A stretch of 64,000 nucleotides of DNA from positions 1,493,001 to 1,557,000 of the forward strand of contig NZ_CP133782.1 of assembly GCF_034351645.1 (NCBI RefSeq). The letters are read 5' to 3'. Positions 9,854 through 18,315 of this stretch are shown piece by piece. The position numbers were made by a program, and so were the translations under genes. Source of the DNA: Pseudomonas sp. DC1.2 (lineage in GTDB: Bacteria > Pseudomonadota > Gammaproteobacteria > Pseudomonadales > Pseudomonadaceae). Numbering within the stretch: the stretch's first letter is position 1; each line of letters begins with the position of its first letter. The notes under the pieces were generated by a model. That model did no database searches and was not told the origin of the DNA. It saw only the letters and a list, made by a program, of their open reading frames with translations.

Positions 9854-11038
9854 TCAGCGAATGTACTGCGCGTAGTGCCGTGGATCGAAGCGCATAACCA
9901 TGAGTAGCATCAGCACGGTGACGCCGGTCAGGCACCACCAGGCCCATTCGAAACTGCCCAATTGATCACGAATCAGCCCAGCGATCAGTGGCGACAGCCC
10001 GGCGATCAGGTAGCCGATGCCTTGCACGAAAGCGGTCAGGCCGCCGGCGCGTTGAGGGTTGTCCAGATGATCCAGGGACACGATGAGGCTCATCGGGAAC
10101 AGGCCACCAATGCCCAGACCCAATAGGCACGGCCAGAGCAGGCCCAGGTGTTGTGGGCTGAGGATGAGCCCGCAGAAACCGGCCATGATCAGTATCAGCA
10201 GCGCTCCCAGCACTAAACGGCGGTCACGACTGCGATTGGCGATGGCCGGTGTCAGCAGTCCGGAGAGCACTTCCATGGCCGTCAAGAAACCCAACAGCAG
10301 ACCGGCGTTTTGTTGGCTCCAGCCTTTTTCGACGTAATACGGCGCCAGCCAGGCCAGTACGCAGGTGTAGGAGGCGGTGCCCAGGCCGAAGAAAATCGCC
10401 AGTAACCAGGCGCGGGGATTGCTGAAGAAAGACGTGTTGTGCGGTGCCGACTGTTGCGGTGTTGCTTGGCTCGGACGCTGTAGGCTCCAAAACAGCAGCG
10501 CCGTCAGTGCCAGCACCGACCAGACCGCCAAGCCCACGCGCCAGCTGCCGGTGTGCGCCATCACCAACGGTGCAAACGCCGCCGCGATTGCTGCGCCGCC
10601 CATGATGGAGGTGACATAGAGACCCATGCACAGCGCGACGTTATCGCTGAAGCAGGCTTTGATCAGTGCCGGCATCAGCGCCTGAATCAGGGCGATACCG
10701 ATGCCAGCGGCTATGGCGCTGACGATCAGTTGCGCTGCCGAGTCGAGGAACAATCGCGACAGGGTCGCCAAGCCGATGATCAGCAATGACAGCATGACCG
10801 TGCGCTGTTCGCCTAGGCGCTGGCTGATGCTGATGCCGAGAAACATCGCCAGCCCCATCGCCATGACCGGCAGCATGGTCAGCAGCGAAGCGAGGCTGAA
10901 ACTCAGTGGGATATCGCCGCGAATTGCCGACAGCAACGGCCCGACAGCCGCCATGGACGGACGCAGATTCAGCGCTACCAGCATGATGCTGAGCATCAGC
11001 CAGACAGCGGGACGTGAGGTTGCGCGAACGTTTTCCAT
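9854..11038 (-). CDS. CynX/NimT-type MFS transporter
   Basis: 394 residues, twelve predicted membrane helices. The N-terminal VALNLRPSMAAVGPLLSAI is characteristic of the CynX/NimT branch of the major facilitator superfamily, whose members include the E. coli cyanate-locus CynX and the 2-nitroimidazole exporter NimT. No cyanase or carbonic anhydrase gene is near, so cyanate is not indicated. It probably moves a small organic compound across the inner membrane. The LysR gene downstream on the same strand may be its regulator. Confidence 0.85.
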   Translation of the reverse strand: MENVRATSRPAVWLMLSIMLVALNLRPSMAAVGPLLSAIRGDIPLSFSLASLLTMLPVMAMGLAMFLGISISQRLGEQRTVMLSLLIIGLATLSRLFLDSAAQLIVSAIAAGIGIALIQALMPALIKACFSDNVALCMGLYVTSIMGGAAIAAAFAPLVMAHTGSWRVGLAVWSVLALTALLFWSLQRPSQATPQQSAPHNTSFFSNPRAWLLAIFFGLGTASYTCVLAWLAPYYVEKGWSQQNAGLLLGFLTAMEVLSGLLTPAIANRSRDRRLVLGALLILIMAGFCGLILSPQHLGLLWPCLLGLGIGGLFPMSLIVSLDHLDNPQRAGGLTAFVQGIGYLIAGLSPLIAGLIRDQLGSFEWAWWCLTGVTVLMLLMVMRFDPRHYAQYIR

Positions 11039-11403
11039 TGTCGAGCCTTCAAGAGCAGGTGCTCGATTAGGCGGGAAGGGCAGGAAAGCGGCAAATCAGA
11101 AACTCTGGTGCGGTATTTATAAATTAAATAAGGGTGTCCCTCCCTGGACACGCCTATTGAACGGGCCTGCTTGTGCCTCGCTTGAGGGGGTTGAGTCTTG
11201 TCTCACATCCCCCCTTTGCCCAGCGCCAAGTCCTGCGTCATGAACCACTACTGGCGGGCGGCATACGGTGTCCACGCAGACCCTTGCCGGGTAGCGGCGG
11301 CCATTCTGGCGTGTGTTCGTCGGGAACGATGCGTCGACGGTGTGCGCGCCAAAAATAAATGTTTCGACATATTTTTTACGCTTGGGTCGCTAACCTGACG
11401 TTC
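11039..11403. other. Intergenic region between divergent MFS and methyltransferase genes
   Basis: No gene is supported in these 365 bases. A short hairpin with arms GTGTCC (11134-11139) and GGACAC (11146-11151) is flanked by partly pairing AGG/CCT; it is not followed by a T run on either strand, so I do not call a terminator. Promoters for both divergent genes should lie here but I cannot place them with confidence. Confidence 0.5.
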
Positions 11404-12081
11404 ATGGAAACCCCACAAGAGCCATCGCACATGCCCGGCCTGCCCTTATCCGCTATCGAGCTTGAGTTCGCCAGGCGCTACGACCAGGAGCACGCGCGCG
11501 TTTGCCAACAACCGCGGTCTCAAAGTCTGGCTTGCCGACTGGCGTTCTGGCGTGAGGAGCAGTTGGTGCGCAAGGCGCTCAAGGTGGCCGGCGAGCCAGG
11601 ACTGATCCTCGATCTGGCCTGCGGCGCCGGACGTTTCTGGCCGGTGCTGGCTGAGCATGGCAACCGGGTGATTCTGGCGTCCGACCCTTCGCAGGAGATG
11701 CTGGATCACGCCCGTACTCACCATCCCCAAAAACTGCTTGAACGGATAAGAACTTTTCAAAGTTCAGCCTTCACCATTAGTTTGCCGGCCAACGCAGTTG
11801 ACTGCATTTTTTGCATGCAACTGTTTCAACGTATCGACAGCGCCGAACACCGTTTGGCAATGCTGCGTGAGTTCCATCGGGTCAGCCGCGATACGGTTAT
11901 TGTCGCGGCTCGGATCAAGGGCCACTTTAAGCATCGAAACGACGTTCAAGCCCCACCGCTCGCGGGCAAAGCCGAATTGGAAGCCGGGTTTCGCAACGCC
12001 GGTTTTACTCTGCTCGGTCATCAGGACTTCCTGCCTGGTTGCGCGGGGCTGCGTATCTACGTGCTGCGTAAGGCCAGCTAA
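11404..12081 (+). CDS. Class I SAM-dependent methyltransferase
   Basis: 225 residues from the ATG at 11404. The SAM-binding glycine-rich loop is ILDLACGAGRFWPVLAEHG, followed by an acidic position ILASDPSQEML, the usual arrangement in small-molecule or lipid methyltransferases. A helix-rich N-terminal 55 residues precedes the fold, and the C-terminus ends with a strand that closes the sheet. Starts further upstream (11359) or at the next ATG (11431) are possible. It stands alone between a divergent MFS gene and rnd; substrate unknown. Confidence 0.75.
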   Translation: METPQEPSHMPGLPLSAIELEFARRYDQEHARVCQQPRSQSLACRLAFWREEQLVRKALKVAGEPGLILDLACGAGRFWPVLAEHGNRVILASDPSQEMLDHARTHHPQKLLERIRTFQSSAFTISLPANAVDCIFCMQLFQRIDSAEHRLAMLREFHRVSRDTVIVAARIKGHFKHRNDVQAPPLAGKAELEAGFRNAGFTLLGHQDFLPGCAGLRIYVLRKAS

Positions 12082-12204
12082 CCTTCCTGTGTCAGACAAT
12101 TACCGCTATCCGGTCGTTAGTTTCGCTAGCGCAGCGGTTCAGCGAATGCGCGGAAATCGCCGGGCGCGATATATACTGCGCGCCATTCTTCAAGGGAGAG
12201 CCGT

Positions 12205-13338
12205 GTGGCCATCGATATTCACTGGATTCGCGACAACGATAGCCTCGGTCAGTTTTGCGCCGAGTGGCAGCAGCTGCCATTCGTTGCCCTCGACACCGAA
12301 TTCATGCGGGTCGACACTTTTTATCCGATTGCCGGCCTGTTGCAGATCGGCGATGGCGTGCGCGCTTACCTGATAGACCCACTGACCATCGACAACTGGC
12401 AGCCTTTGGCGGCACTGCTGGAAAACCCGGCGGTGGTCAAAGTCGTGCATGCCTGCAGCGAAGACCTCGAAGTCCTGCTGCGCCTGACTGGCAGCCTGCC
12501 GGCGCCGCTGTTCGATACGCAGCTGGCCGCCGCTTACCTGAACCTGGGTTTTTCCATGGGCTACTCGCGGCTGGTACAGGCCGTGCTTGGCATTGACCTG
12601 CCTAAAGGTGAGACCCGTTCCGACTGGTTGCAACGACCGCTTTCCGACACCCAAATCAGCTATGCCGCTGAAGATGCCTTGCACCTGGCGGAAGTTTTCA
12701 TACGCCTGCGTCCGAAGCTGTCTGACGACAAGTACAACTGGGTGCTGGACGATGGCGCCGAGCTGGTGGCCAACCTGCGTCGTGAGGTCGATCCCTACGA
12801 GGTCTATCGCGAGGCCAAACTGGCTTGGAAGCTGTCTCGCGCCCAACTTGCTGTGTTGCGTGAACTCTGTGCCTGGCGCGAACATGAAGCCCGCGCCCGC
12901 GACTTGCCGCGCAATCGCATCGTTCGCGAACATGCCCTGTGGCCACTGGCTCGCACCCAGCCGGACAACCTTGGCGCATTGGCGAAAATCGAAGACATGC
13001 ACCCACGTACCGTGCGTCAGGACGGTGAATTTCTGCTTGATCTGATCAAGCGCTCTGGCAGTGTGTCGCCAGACCAATGGCCGCCCGCTGTGCCAGAGCC
13101 CTTGCCGGTGGACGCCGCGGTGCTGATCAAGCAACTGCGAGCTATCGGTCAGGCTGAGGCCGAGCGCCTGAACATCGCGCCGGAATTGATGCTGCGCAAG
13201 AAAACCCTGGAAGCGCTGCTCAAGAGCGGCTTCCCCAAGGGACCTTACCAATTGCCTGATTCGCTGCGTGGCTGGCGCCGCGAATTGATGGGCCAGGCGC
13301 TGCTTGAAAGCCTGGCCACTGCCGGAGAACAGCCTTGA
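12205..13338 (+). CDS. rnd: Ribonuclease D
   Basis: 377 residues, the usual length. The DEDDy 3'-5' exonuclease core is complete: VALDTEF (Asp and Glu), the [10 protein letters not shown] aspartate, and [11 protein letters not shown] with the Tyr three residues before the last Asp. A HRDC domain at about residues 210-290 binds RNA. RNase D trims the 3' ends of tRNA precursors and other stable RNAs in the cytoplasm. The start is GTG at 12205 with AAGGGAGAG just upstream. Its stop overlaps the TTG start of ycgL, so the two are translationally coupled. Confidence 0.95.
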   Translation: MAIDIHWIRDNDSLGQFCAEWQQLPFVALDTEFMRVDTFYPIAGLLQIGDGVRAYLIDPLTIDNWQPLAALLENPAVVKVVHACSEDLEVLLRLTGSLPAPLFDTQLAAAYLNLGFSMGYSRLVQAVLGIDLPKGETRSDWLQRPLSDTQISYAAEDALHLAEVFIRLRPKLSDDKYNWVLDDGAELVANLRREVDPYEVYREAKLAWKLSRAQLAVLRELCAWREHEARARDLPRNRIVREHALWPLARTQPDNLGALAKIEDMHPRTVRQDGEFLLDLIKRSGSVSPDQWPPAVPEPLPVDAAVLIKQLRAIGQAEAERLNIAPELMLRKKTLEALLKSGFPKGPYQLPDSLRGWRRELMGQALLESLATAGEQP

Positions 13339-13628
13339 AACGTATTTGCTCCATTTACCGCAGCCTGAAGAAAAACGAGATGTACCTCTACGTGCTCAAA
13401 AGTGATGCACTGGAGCGCGTCCCGGAATCGCTGATGGCCGCGTTCGGCAAACCTCACCATGCGTTCGATCTGGTGCTGACTCCCGAGCGCAAGCTGTCGC
13501 GCGAGGACATCACCGTCGTCCTGGAAAACCTAGAGAAGCAGGGCTACCACCTACAAATGCCGCCGGCCGAAGACGAGTACATCGAACACTTGCCGGAAGA
13601 GTTATTGAGACGCAACGATCCGATGTGA
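13335..13628 (+). CDS. ycgL: YcgL domain protein
   Basis: 97 residues, one YcgL domain covering nearly the whole chain: [19 protein letters not shown] at the N-terminus, then [17 protein letters not shown] and [15 protein letters not shown]. The family is a small conserved gammaproteobacterial fold of unknown function that regularly follows rnd in Pseudomonas. The start is a TTG whose last two bases form part of the rnd stop, so translation likely depends on ribosomes finishing rnd. Confidence 0.9.
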   Translation: MKRICSIYRSLKKNEMYLYVLKSDALERVPESLMAAFGKPHHAFDLVLTPERKLSREDITVVLENLEKQGYHLQMPPAEDEYIEHLPEELLRRNDPM

Positions 13629-13753
13629 TCTTGAGTTGCCGAGGCTCTTTCCTGAGCCTTATGAAACACGTGAACTGACTATTGGCGATGGCCGCGACGA
13701 TGGAGCGATACTCCGCCGTTGGCCGTCTGCACTGTTTTTGAAAGGTTTGAACC

Positions 13754-14686
13754 ATGCGCGTTCTGATTGCTGAACACGATCACCCTGTGTACGCCCAACT
13801 GCTGCGTCAGGCGGCACCTGATCTGGAAGTGCTGAGCAGCGGCGACTCTGCCGAACTGGCTCGCCAAGCCGCCGATTGTCCGATCTGGCTCGGCCAGCCG
13901 GACCTGCTGGCGACGCTGTTGCGTCAAGGTCACCAACCGCAATGGCTGCAATCGACCTGGGCTGGCATCACGCCGCTGCTGGCCGATGGCTTGCCGCGTC
14001 ACTATCGCCTGACCAGGGCGGTGGGCATTTTTGGCCAGGTCATGGCGGAATACGTACTGACGTATATGCTTGGCCACGAGCGCGAAGTGCTGGCGCGTCT
14101 GGTCAGTCAGGTCGAGCGCAAATGGGACAATCGCCTGGGCCAGAGCCTGGCGGGACGTAAGGCGTTGATCGTTGGCACCGGCGACATCGGTCGTACCGTG
14201 GCGCAGTTTCTGCTGCCGTTTGGCGTCGAGTTGTATGGCATCGCCAGCAGCACCCGTGAGCAGGCACCGTTTGTCGAAGTCGGTGCGTTGGAAGACTTGC
14301 CGCGTTTGGTCGGTGAAGTGGATTACGTGATCAATCTGCTGCCCAACACACCGAATACGCACGACCTGTACGACGCGGCGCTGTTTAAGCAGTTCAAGTC
14401 CACGGGTGTGTTCATCAACGTTGGGCGCGGTGTGGCCGTGGTCGATGCTGACCTGGTGGAGGCCTTGAAAGAGGGCCATCTGGCGGGTGCGGTGATCGAC
14501 GTCTGCCGCCAGGAGCCTTTACCGCAACGGCACCCGTTCTGGACCGCCTGGGGCTTGTTGCTGACCGGCCACAGTTCGGCACCGACTTCGCCATCAATGA
14601 TGGTGAACCTGTTTGTCGAAAACCTGCGGGCGTATCAGGCTGGCGAAGTGTTGCGCGGCGAAGTGGACTTCAGTCGCGGGTATTGA
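13754..14686 (+). CDS. D-2-hydroxyacid dehydrogenase (GhrA-like)
   Basis: 310 residues. The Rossmann NAD(P) loop is IVGTGDIGRTVAQFL. The catalytic triad of the family can be placed: Arg in INVGRGVAVVD, Glu in CRQEPLP and His in LLTGHSSAPTS. The layout with a short N-terminal substrate domain resembles GhrA-type glyoxylate/hydroxypyruvate reductases, so reduction of a small 2-oxoacid with NAD(P)H in the cytoplasm is the likely reaction. ATG at 13754 follows GAAAGG at normal spacing. A perfect hairpin follows the gene. Confidence 0.88.
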   Translation: MRVLIAEHDHPVYAQLLRQAAPDLEVLSSGDSAELARQAADCPIWLGQPDLLATLLRQGHQPQWLQSTWAGITPLLADGLPRHYRLTRAVGIFGQVMAEYVLTYMLGHEREVLARLVSQVERKWDNRLGQSLAGRKALIVGTGDIGRTVAQFLLPFGVELYGIASSTREQAPFVEVGALEDLPRLVGEVDYVINLLPNTPNTHDLYDAALFKQFKSTGVFINVGRGVAVVDADLVEALKEGHLAGAVIDVCRQEPLPQRHPFWTAWGLLLTGHSSAPTSPSMMVNLFVENLRAYQAGEVLRGEVDFSRGY

Positions 14687-14697
14687 AACCGCCTCAA

Positions 14698-14726
14698 TGA
14701 GCGTTCCCACACCGTGGGAACGCTCA
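14698..14726. terminator. Perfect hairpin between convergent genes, REP-related arms
   Basis: TGAGCGTTCCCAC, loop ACC, GTGGGAACGCTCA: thirteen perfectly paired bases. No T run follows, but the position between convergent genes fits a bidirectional terminator. The arms share TTCCCAC with the dispersed palindromes at 41266, 46119 and 57257, so it may derive from that repeat family. Confidence 0.65.
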
Positions 14727-15953
14727 ATTCAAGAGCGAGCTATCGAGGACTTTGGACGGTTCCCCAATCACGCTTTCAGCCAGCTGAATGAACTCCTTGG
14801 TGTCAATACGCCCCATATGCATCGCCCCTTGCAAGACGTCGTCAAGCGAGCGCTTGTTGCGGGTTTTCAGGCGTATCTCACGGTCAAGTTCTCCCAGCAC
14901 CACCACGGCTTTCGAGACCTGAGCCGGGCTGATCTGCACCCCGCGTAATGTGCTCACCTTCTGGCTGTCTTTGGTCAATTTGCCCTGCAATGCCTCATAC
15001 CGCTCATCACTTATGCCGCCGGCACGGCGCACCAGTTCAAGGGCGTAATATTCGGCAAACCCTTCGCTGATCCAGTTGCTACGCTGCCTGTCGTTGATTC
15101 GCCCGAACATCTTGGCCAGTTCACGCATCAATGCACTGTTGCCGCTTTCGCTGACCATGGGCAGTTTGCTGTTGATATAGATCGATTCATGCCCCGCCAT
15201 ACTGCCGCGCCACATGGGGTCACTGGCGCCGACAATCAGCAGCTTGGTCGGGTGACGCGGATAAAGCGCCTGCACCTGCGGCCAGACAAAAGTCAGCAGC
15301 GTCAGCACGTCCATGCGGTGCATGCCCTGGCCACGGGGGGAGGCAACGGTGACTTCGGTTTCTCCCAGTCGTGTGCGCCGACTACCCAACTGCCCGGCGA
15401 GTACCCAGCCGGTGGGCCGGTCGAACAGTCGAGAGACGTTATCAATGCGAAATTTGTTTTTGCCAACGCGGGGCCAAGCGGTTTCGACGCTTTTCCAACC
15501 GCTGGGCAATTCAAACTCAAGGCGCGAGACCAGCTCGATGCCGTCCTGCTGATCGAGTTTGGCGGCCGGCACCAGATCCTCTCCACGCATCAGCGCCCAG
15601 GTCGGGGTCATCCGAGTGTCGAAGCTGCCGTTCTTGCGCTCATGGCTGACGCGCACGCGGTAGGTCAGGCTGGCTTTGTCGGAGGCTGGGCGCCATACGC
15701 CACGTGCTGGCTTGCCCGCTGTGAGCTGCCATTGACCGTCCGCCTTGAAGTCACTGTATTGACTGCCGTCGCCCAAGTCGAAGTCCAGGCTACGCACCGC
15801 CGTCCCTTGGGCGAGGGTCAGGCGCACCTCGGCCTGATCACTTTGCGGCAACAACCGCACGTGGTAATCCAGATCGACCTTCTTCGCCGCCCACACGGAC
15901 GAACTCAGGGCCAGCAGCCCAACGGCCAACGCCAGCCGGATTCCCACAGCCAT
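14724..15953 (-). CDS. Exported gluzincin-like protein with degenerate zinc site
   Basis: 409 residues with a clear signal peptide (MAVGIRLALAVGLLALSSSVWA, cut before AKK). The first half is beta-rich, the second helical. The segment LMRELAKMFGRIND then NWISEGFAEYYALELV has the spacing of an M1/M61-type peptidase HExxH followed by the downstream glutamate, but both histidines are replaced (RELAK), so zinc binding and catalysis are unlikely. It may be a pseudo-enzyme or binding protein in the periplasm. A GTG six bases further out abuts the Shine-Dalgarno GAAGGAG; the ATG at 15953 has correct spacing. Separated from ycgN by 36 bases on the same strand and probably co-transcribed. Confidence 0.7.
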   Translation of the reverse strand: MAVGIRLALAVGLLALSSSVWAAKKVDLDYHVRLLPQSDQAEVRLTLAQGTAVRSLDFDLGDGSQYSDFKADGQWQLTAGKPARGVWRPASDKASLTYRVRVSHERKNGSFDTRMTPTWALMRGEDLVPAAKLDQQDGIELVSRLEFELPSGWKSVETAWPRVGKNKFRIDNVSRLFDRPTGWVLAGQLGSRRTRLGETEVTVASPRGQGMHRMDVLTLLTFVWPQVQALYPRHPTKLLIVGASDPMWRGSMAGHESIYINSKLPMVSESGNSALMRELAKMFGRINDRQRSNWISEGFAEYYALELVRRAGGISDERYEALQGKLTKDSQKVSTLRGVQISPAQVSKAVVVLGELDREIRLKTRNKRSLDDVLQGAMHMGRIDTKEFIQLAESVIGEPSKVLDSSLLN

Positions 15954-15989
15954 ACACACTCCTTCGTGAAACGTTAAAACGGCAGGGGC

Positions 15990-16439
15990 TTAACCCGCCC
16001 GGAAAATCAGATGGTCTTCCCAGTCCTCTTCCGCCACGCTACCTTCGGCCAACATGCGCCCAGATTGGGAAATGCGTTCCTGGTGTACCGCATCGCGGTC
16101 GCCGCACACCAGATAATGCCAAAGCGGCAAGTCCTTGCCCTCGCTGACCAGCCGATAACCGCAGGTCGGCGGTAGCCACTTGAACTCATCGGCCTTGCCC
16201 GGCGTGAGCTGGATGCAATCGGGCACGAAGTCGCGACGGTTAGGATAATCACTGCACTGGCACGTTTTCAGGTCCAGCAGTTTGCAGGCAATGCGCGTGT
16301 AGTAGACGCTGTTGTCGTCTTCATCTTCGAGCTTCTGCAAGCAGCACAGGCCACATCCGTCGCACAGCGATTCCCATTCCTCTTGATCCAGTTGATCGAG
16401 GGTTTTGCGTATCCAGAACGGTTCGACTTTGGCGGCCAT
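15990..16439 (-). CDS. ycgN: YcgN family cysteine-cluster protein
   Basis: 149 residues. Conserved cysteines are visible: CDGCGLCCL near residue 27, [19 protein letters not shown], and VPDC; the family (UPF0260/YkgJ-like) is thought to hold a metal or iron-sulfur centre, but the function is unknown. ycgN lies near ycgL in many Pseudomonas genomes and is close here too, though on the opposite strand. ATG at 16439 is the first plausible start. Confidence 0.92.
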   Translation of the reverse strand: MAAKVEPFWIRKTLDQLDQEEWESLCDGCGLCCLQKLEDEDDNSVYYTRIACKLLDLKTCQCSDYPNRRDFVPDCIQLTPGKADEFKWLPPTCGYRLVSEGKDLPLWHYLVCGDRDAVHQERISQSGRMLAEGSVAEEDWEDHLIFRAG

Positions 16440-16604
16440 GGCTCAAGCATCTACATCAGCAGGTGAAAAGGCCGCCAGTCTAGTGTGCCGGGCCGCTGGG
16501 GCCAAGTGCTGGCGACTGTCGGTAGAACGCACTTGTCAGTTATTGCGCCGCCACGTAGGGTTTTGCCTTGCCCCTCAGTTCCAGCCGTAGCAAGGAATCC
16601 CTTG

Positions 16605-17198
16605 ATGAGCGTTAATTCACGTGTTGCCGATTACGCCATTCACCCGCAATTCACCGAGCGCTGGTCGCCCCGCGCCTTTACCGGTGAGGCCATCCCGGAA
16701 GACACCTTGCTAAGCTTCTTCGAAGCCGCGCGCTGGGCCCCGTCGGCCTACAACTCGCAGCCGTGGCGGTTTCTCTACGCACGTCGTGATACGCCGAACT
16801 GGGAGCGGTTCCTGGGTTTGCTGAACGAATTCAATCGTGGTTGGGCGCAACACGCTTGCGCGCTGATCATCGTGATCTCGAAAACCACCTTCATCGCACC
16901 GGGTGCCACTGAAGAAAGTCCAGCTTCGTGCCACACCTTCGACACCGGTTCCGCGTGGGGGCATCTGGCGTTGCAAGCCAGCATCAGCGGCTGGTACACC
17001 CATGGCATGGCGGGCTTCGACCAGGAGCTGACTCGCAAGGAACTCAATATTCCCGAGGGCTACGCGCTGCATGCTGCGGTAGCGGTTGGCAAACTGGGCG
17101 ACAAGGCAACACTGGCCGAGTACCTGCAAGCCCGTGAAGAGCCTAGCCCGCGTCGCCCGTTGAGCGAGTTGGCGGCTGAAGGTGACTTCACCCTCTAA
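16605..17198 (+). CDS. Nitroreductase family protein
   Basis: 197 residues. RWSPRAFTGEAIPEDTL with FFEAARWAPSAYNSQPWRF is the FMN-binding N-terminal signature, and the GHLALQASISGWYTHGMAGFD segment is the usual second conserved region. Such proteins are FMN-dependent NAD(P)H oxidoreductases acting on nitro compounds, quinones or similar acceptors in the cytoplasm; the physiological substrate is open. The ATG at 16605 has AAGGA eight bases upstream; a longer frame to 16485 has no such signal. A perfect hairpin follows the stop. Confidence 0.88.
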   Translation: MSVNSRVADYAIHPQFTERWSPRAFTGEAIPEDTLLSFFEAARWAPSAYNSQPWRFLYARRDTPNWERFLGLLNEFNRGWAQHACALIIVISKTTFIAPGATEESPASCHTFDTGSAWGHLALQASISGWYTHGMAGFDQELTRKELNIPEGYALHAAVAVGKLGDKATLAEYLQAREEPSPRRPLSELAAEGDFTL

Positions 17199-17205
17199 GC
17201 GCTGA

Positions 17206-17237
17206 ACTGATCGCTGCCCTGTGTGGTAGCGATCAGT
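17206..17237. terminator. Hairpin between convergent nitroreductase and DUF2892-like genes
   Basis: ACTGATCGCT (17206-17215) pairs perfectly with AGCGATCAGT (17228-17237) over a 12-base loop. No strong T run; placed between convergent stops, so a bidirectional termination role is likely. Confidence 0.6.
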
Positions 17238-17254
17238 CAACTGCTGGATTAGCT

Positions 17255-17626
17255 TTAGGCCTTGGGCGAGTTCAACGAATCATTGCCGGTCACGGTGGCC
17301 GTGTGTGTCGCGGCCTGCGCATTGGCCTTCAAGCGGCTCAACTCGTCTCCCGCACGCTGAATTTTCGAGCGCACGGTGTTCATGTCCTGACGGCTTTTTT
17401 CCAACAGACTCTTGGCCGAGCTGTGCCCGGTGATGCCTCGGGCCAATACCACGCCGCCAATCGCGACTTGAATCAAACCGAACAGGCCGCCGCGACGCAG
17501 ACCCTTGCCCATCATTAACACGCCACCGGCCAGCGAACCGATGCGCTCCCAGCCCTCGACGTTCTGGTCAGGGTAAGCCTGGACCGGGGTCGATTGAATA
17601 CGTTCTACGCGTTTGAGTTCGTTCAT
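17255..17626 (-). CDS. Small DUF2892-type inner membrane protein
   Basis: 123 residues. After a polar N-terminus, NVEGWERIGSLAGGVLMMGKGL and GGLFGLIQVAIGGVVLARGITG form two hydrophobic segments joined by a basic turn, the pattern of DUF2892/YgaP-type transmembrane domains. The C-terminal 45 residues are polar and predicted helical (SLLEKSRQDMNTVRSKIQRAG), possibly a coiled coil in the cytoplasm. Start ATG follows GGAGAC at proper spacing. Function unknown; stands alone. Confidence 0.75.
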   Translation of the reverse strand: MNELKRVERIQSTPVQAYPDQNVEGWERIGSLAGGVLMMGKGLRRGGLFGLIQVAIGGVVLARGITGHSSAKSLLEKSRQDMNTVRSKIQRAGDELSRLKANAQAATHTATVTGNDSLNSPKA

Positions 17627-17716
17627 GATCTGTCTCCTGGCAAGAATGGCTGCTTCAAGAATCGATAGTTAAGCTGACTGCCAGGGCGGGCCGCTTGTTC
17701 CATTGGATTGCGCGAT

Positions 17717-18187
17717 TCAGCGGAATTTCGGGCCTGAGCGAGTGTTAAGGCCCTTGGCCATTCGGTCGTAGAGCACAACGTTGACGGTTGCCGCCAGGTT
17801 CATGCAACCGGTGGTCGGGATGTAGACCACGTCTTCGCACCAGTCGCGAATGTCTTTATCCAGCGAACCGTCTTCCGGCCCGAAGATATACAGCGCGCGG
17901 TCAGGGTGAGTGTATTCCGGCAGAGAACGGGCGCCTTCGACCAGTTCCACGGCGACTGGCACACAGCCCAGCGGCAGGATTTTTTTCAAGTCATCGATGC
18001 CGATCAGCGGGATGTCGTAGTGGACACGCTTGGTGTCGGTGACGAAATCGGCGGCGCGGTCATAGCGTTTGCCGGTGTAGAACACCGACGCCACGCCATA
18101 GCAGCCCGCGGCGCGCATCACCGAACCGACGTTCTCCGGTGATTTGGGGTTATACAAACCAATGCAGCTGTACCGTTTGTCTGCCAC
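17717..18187 (-). CDS. SpoU/TrmH-family RNA methyltransferase
   Basis: About 156 residues with all three SPOUT motifs: NPKSPENVGSVMRAAGCYG, YIFGPEDGSLDKDI and GCMNLAATVNVVLYDRM, which together form the trefoil-knot SAM site. Such enzymes 2'-O-methylate a ribose in tRNA or rRNA; the exact nucleotide is not inferable. A frame to 18247 (GTG) adds 20 residues with poor upstream signal. The GTG at 18187, giving VADKRYSCIGL with GAAGG about ten bases before it, matches the usual N-terminus of the family, so I prefer it. Confidence 0.85.
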   Translation of the reverse strand: MADKRYSCIGLYNPKSPENVGSVMRAAGCYGVASVFYTGKRYDRAADFVTDTKRVHYDIPLIGIDDLKKILPLGCVPVAVELVEGARSLPEYTHPDRALYIFGPEDGSLDKDIRDWCEDVVYIPTTGCMNLAATVNVVLYDRMAKGLNTRSGPKFR

Positions 18188-18315
18188 GAGCGGGGTGCCT
18201 TCGGGAAAAAGAGGGCGATTATACGGTGATTGGTGTCGGGTATTCACTTTCGGGATCTGGGGGGCAGGGCAATCGCCATCGCGAGCACGTGTGCCCCCAC
18301 AAGTATTGGCTGATT

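Noticed and set aside
12190..13251. 353-codon minus-strand frame opposite rnd
   Set aside because: Antisense shadow of RNase D, whose catalytic motifs are complete on the plus strand.
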